A stretch of DNA of 7,467 nt from Comamonadaceae bacterium (GTDB lineage Bacteria > Pseudomonadota > Gammaproteobacteria > Burkholderiales > Burkholderiaceae_C): NCBI GenBank assembly GCA_947460165.1, contig CANHKH010000163.1:1-7467 (forward strand), written 5' to 3'. Each line of letters begins with the position of its first letter. Within the stretch, counting starts at the first letter, position 1. Of this stretch, positions 5,159 through 7,467 are shown one piece after another. A program made the translations under genes and the position numbers. The notes beneath the pieces were generated by a model. That model had not been told where the DNA came from and ran no database searches. It saw only the letters and a list, made by a program, of their open reading frames with translations.

Positions 5159-6876
5159 CAGAATAAAAAGTAACGTTGGGTCATGGGCAAAGTCGCCGCA
5201 GGCTCGCAGGTCAGCAGCACGCCGTCGGCGCGCACCACATAGGTTTGGGCGTCCACCTCCATGTGCGGCGTGTAGGTGTTGTGCACCATGTCTTGCTTGC
5301 CCACCCCGCGAATGTTTTTCACGGCCGACAGCGTTTTGGCCAGGCCATAGCGCTGCCCAATGTCGGCCTGCAGGCCCGCTTGCGAGACAAAGCTCAGCGA
5401 GCCTTTGGCCAGCGCGCCACCATAGCTGCCAAACATGGGCCGGTAGTGCACGGGCTGAGGCGTGGGAATGGAGGCGTTGGGGTCGCCCATGGCGGCCAGG
5501 GCAATGAAGCCGCCCTTCATGACGATGGCCGGCTTGATGCCAAAAAACGCCGGCTTCCAAATCACCAAGTCGGCCCATTTGCCCACCTCAATGCTGCCCA
5601 CCTCGTGGCTGATGCCGTGGGCAATGGCCGGGTTGATGGTGTATTTGGCGATGTAGCGTTTGATGCGCGCGTTGTCGTGCTTGTCCGTGTCGCCCGGCAA
5701 GAGGCCGCGCTGCAGCTTCATTTTGTGGGCGGTTTGCCAGGTGCGGATGATGACCTCGCCCACCCGGCCCATGGCTTGGCTGTCGCTGCTCATCATGCTG
5801 ATGGCGCCCAAGTCGTGCAAGATGTCCTCGGCCGCAATGGTTTCCTTGCGGATGCGGCTTTCGGCAAAGGCCAGGTCTTCGGCAATCGCCGGGTCCAGGT
5901 GGTGGCACACCATCAGCATGTCCACATGCTCGTCCAGCGTGTTGATGGTGTAGGGCCGCGTGGGGTTGGTCGAAGACGGCAGCACATTGGCCAGACCCAC
6001 CACCTTCAAGATGTCAGGGGCGTGGCCGCCGCCTGCGCCTTCGGTGTGAAAGGTGTGTATGGTGCGGCCCTTGAAGGCGGCCACCGTGTCTTCCACAAAG
6101 CCAGACTCGTTGAGCGTGTCGGTGTGTATGGCCACTTGGGTGTCGGTTTCTTCGGCCACCGTCAGGCAGTTGTCAATGGCCGCCGGCGTGGTGCCCCAGT
6201 CCTCGTGCAGCTTCATGCCAATGGCGCCTGCAGAAATTTGCTCGTGCAGGGCCGCCGGCAGCGCGGCATTGCCTTTGCCCAGAAAGCCCAGGTTCATGGC
6301 AAAGGCATCGGCAGACTGCAGCATGCGCTCCAAGTTCCACGGCCCCGGGGTGCAGGTGGTGGCAAAGGTGCCGGTGGCAGGACCTGTGCCACCGCCCAGC
6401 ATGGTGGTCACGCCACTGGCCAAGGCCTCGTCGATTTGTTGGGGCGCAATAAAGTGGATGTGGGAGTCAATGCCGCCGGCCGTGACGATCATGCCCTCGC
6501 AGCTGATGACCTCGGTGCCTGGGCCAATGACAATGTCCACCCCGGGCTGCGTGTCGGGGTTGCCCGCTTTGCCAATGCCTGCAATGCGGTTGCCCACCAG
6601 ACCAATATCGGCCTTGACAATGCCCCAGTTGTCAACGATGAGCGCGTTTGTCAGCACGCAGTCCACCGCCCCTTGGGCACGGGTGCGCTGGGACTGGGAC
6701 ATGCCATCGCGTATGGTTTTGCCACCACCGAACTTGACCTCCTCGCCATAGCCACCGGCTTGCAAGGTGAAGTCTTTTTCCACCTCTATCACCAAGGCCG
6801 TGTCGGCCAGGCGCACCCGGTCGCCGGCGGTGGGTCCAAACATTTCTGCGTATGCGCGTTTGCCTATGGTTGCCAT
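5158..6876 (-). CDS. ureC: Urease catalytic subunit alpha
   Basis: UreC is the dinickel amidohydrolase subunit of urease (EC 3.5.1.5), which hydrolyses urea to ammonia and carbamate in the cytoplasm. The product has 572 residues, a normal length. All active-site residues are present at a constant +5 offset from Klebsiella UreC. The nickel ligands are His139 and His141 (DSHIH), the carbamylated Lys222 (MKLHEDW), His251 (AIHTDT), His277 (HTFHTEG) and Asp365 (MSSDSQ). The catalytic flap CHH holds Cys324 and His325. Arg341 and His224 are also kept. The start is ATG 6876, one base after the ureB stop, with an AGG ribosome binding site 7 bases upstream. The open frame reaching 6996 overlaps ureB and is not family-like. 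The stop is shared with the ureE start (TGATG). Confidence 0.99.
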   Translation of the reverse strand: MATIGKRAYAEMFGPTAGDRVRLADTALVIEVEKDFTLQAGGYGEEVKFGGGKTIRDGMSQSQRTRAQGAVDCVLTNALIVDNWGIVKADIGLVGNRIAGIGKAGNPDTQPGVDIVIGPGTEVISCEGMIVTAGGIDSHIHFIAPQQIDEALASGVTTMLGGGTGPATGTFATTCTPGPWNLERMLQSADAFAMNLGFLGKGNAALPAALHEQISAGAIGMKLHEDWGTTPAAIDNCLTVAEETDTQVAIHTDTLNESGFVEDTVAAFKGRTIHTFHTEGAGGGHAPDILKVVGLANVLPSSTNPTRPYTINTLDEHVDMLMVCHHLDPAIAEDLAFAESRIRKETIAAEDILHDLGAISMMSSDSQAMGRVGEVIIRTWQTAHKMKLQRGLLPGDTDKHDNARIKRYIAKYTINPAIAHGISHEVGSIEVGKWADLVIWKPAFFGIKPAIVMKGGFIALAAMGDPNASIPTPQPVHYRPMFGSYGGALAKGSLSFVSQAGLQADIGQRYGLAKTLSAVKNIRGVGKQDMVHNTYTPHMEVDAQTYVVRADGVLLTCEPAATLPMTQRYFLF

Positions 6877-6877
6877 G

Positions 6878-7183
6878 TCAGAGCCTGCCTTGAATGAGTC
6901 CACGAAAACCATACACCACGCGCTCGCCCGCATAGTCCACCAGCTCCACCGTGCGCTGCTGGCCAGGCTCAAAACGCACCGCTGTCCCCGCCGCAATGTT
7001 CAAGCGCATGCCACGGGCGGCGGCTCGGTCAAAGTCGAGTGCGCCGTTGGTCTCTGCAAAGTGGTAGTGCGAACCGACCTGAATCGGGCGGTCGCCCGCG
7101 TTCTTCACCACCAAGGTATGCGTGCGCCTGCCAGGGTTGAGGACGTGTTCGCCCTCGTCAATCAAGAGTTCACCGGGGGTCAT
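6878..7183 (-). CDS. ureB: Urease subunit beta
   Basis: UreB is the small beta subunit that packs with UreA and UreC in the (UreABC)3 enzyme. The 101-residue product is of family length. It contains GELLIDEGEHVLNPGR (4-19), the conserved IQVGSHYHFAETN segment (34-46), a GMRLNIAAGTAVRFEPG stretch, and the C-terminal VYGFRGLIQGRL. The start is ATG 7183, preceded at 5 bases by GAGG. The upstream part of the frame to 7258 is Trp-rich and is the shadow of the small membrane-protein gene. The ureB stop is separated from ureC by one base. Confidence 0.98.
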   Translation of the reverse strand: MTPGELLIDEGEHVLNPGRRTHTLVVKNAGDRPIQVGSHYHFAETNGALDFDRAAARGMRLNIAAGTAVRFEPGQQRTVELVDYAGERVVYGFRGLIQGRL

Positions 7184-7188
7184 GCGTG

Positions 7189-7192
7189 CCTC
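7189..7192 (-). promoter_or_regulatory. Ribosome binding site of ureB
   Basis: GAGG on the minus strand lies 5 bases before ATG 7183. It overlaps the TGA of the upstream small gene (7191-7193). This fixes the ureB start and suggests that ribosomes finishing the small gene can restart on ureB. Confidence 0.6.
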
Positions 7193-7361
7193 ATTTGCGG
7201 TTGATGAAAGACCACACCACAGCCACCACCGCAGCCAAAGCCAGCAGGCCCAGCGCATCGCTGGCGTGCCAGTGGCTCAATGTCTGGAAACCATGGCCAT
7301 CATGGGCCAGGGCTGCGCCATGGGCCAGCACCAGGGGCAAAAAAATAAATTTCAGTTTCAT
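7191..7361 (-). CDS. Small His-containing membrane protein between ureA and ureB
   Basis: The product has 56 residues and I do not recognise a named family. It starts with a plausible signal peptide: MKLK, then a hydrophobic core to residue 19, with ALA at 17-19 as a possible cleavage site. A short His-bearing stretch follows (His20, His23, His30, His32 in AHDGHG and SHWHASD), then one membrane segment (about 36-53) ending in Asn-Arg-Lys. The expected topology places the His stretch in the periplasm and the C-terminus in the cytoplasm. The gene starts 16 bases after the ureA stop and ends 7 bases before ureB. The tight spacing and a clean signal/membrane pattern argue for a real gene. ATG 7361 is chosen over 7385, because the latter overlaps ureA and adds a non-signal-like lead. 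A role in nickel or urea handling is only suggested by context. A degenerate remnant of a HupE/UreJ-type permease is an alternative. Confidence 0.78.
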   Translation of the reverse strand: MKLKFIFLPLVLAHGAALAHDGHGFQTLSHWHASDALGLLALAAVVAVVWSFINRK

Positions 7362-7377
7362 GGGATCTGTCCAAGCT

Positions 7378-7467
7378 TCAAACAATGGGTTGGTGCACGG
7401 TCACCAATTTGGTGCCATCGGGAAAGGTGGCTTCCACCTGGATGTCCGGAATCATCTCGGCCACGCC
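7378..7467 (-). CDS. ureA: Urease subunit gamma, C-terminal end (5' part outside window)
   Basis: The last 29 codons and TGA (7378-7380) of a gene that enters from the right edge. The residues include EMIPDIQVEATFPDGTKLV and end in TVHQPIV, the normal C-terminus of the roughly 100-residue UreA gamma subunit. As in most bacteria, gamma and beta are separate proteins here rather than fused as in Helicobacter. The gene is followed by the small membrane-protein gene instead of running straight into ureB. Confidence 0.95.
   Translation of the reverse strand, partial: GVAEMIPDIQVEATFPDGTKLVTVHQPIV

Noticed and set aside
5176..6897. A 573-codon open frame on the + strand opposite ureC.
   Set aside because: It mirrors ureC codons in a GC-rich gene. 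Its His/Gly/Val-rich product has no recognisable domain, and ureC itself is beyond doubt.
6877..6996. A 40-codon N-terminal extension of ureC.
   Set aside because: It overlaps ureB, is not UreC-like, and the ATG at 6876 has a good ribosome binding site and matches the family start.
7191..7361. The small gene considered as a complete UreJ/HupE nickel permease.
   Set aside because: It has only one membrane segment after the signal peptide, and 56 residues is far below the multi-helix permease length.

Overview
The window looks like ordinary chromosome from a betaproteobacterium. Order Burkholderiales, and a Comamonadaceae-type genome, is my best guess. The grounds are high GC, tightly packed genes with stop/start overlaps, a three-subunit urease, and a surE-pcm-nlpD cluster of proteobacterial type. 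The genus cannot be fixed from this sequence.

Layout. (1) 1-363, + strand: the C-terminal end of an ABC-F (YheS-like) ATPase. (2) 364-423: a short convergent gap with a weak inverted repeat. (3) 424-3056, - strand: read in transcription order, surE, pcm and nlpD. surE and pcm share an ATGA overlap. pcm and nlpD are 93 bases apart, with a perfect 8-bp stem-loop between them. (4) 3057-3241: a 185-base gap holding a long hairpin just after ureG, a second GC-rich hairpin, and a possible -10 box 7 bases before the surE start. (5) 3242-7467, - strand: a urease operon read right to left as ureA (3' end only), a 56-codon membrane-protein gene, ureB, ureC, ureE, ureF, ureG. The ureD/ureH accessory gene and the operon promoter are not in the window.

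How the genes work together. UreA, UreB and UreC form the nickel urease that splits urea into ammonia and carbamate. UreE, with an unusually regular His tail, supplies nickel. UreG, a GTPase, and UreF, with UreH/UreD, insert it into the apo-enzyme. UreC keeps every nickel ligand and catalytic residue, so an active enzyme is expected. SurE (nucleotidase), Pcm (isoaspartyl repair) and NlpD (activator of a cell-wall amidase) are stress and envelope housekeeping genes.

I found no mobile element, CRISPR array, tRNA or rRNA. The content is mostly well-known. The points most worth a second look are the small His-containing membrane protein between ureA and ureB, the 18-bp repeats that build the UreE tail beside the ureF start, the paired hairpins between ureG and surE, and the absence of rpoS after nlpD.
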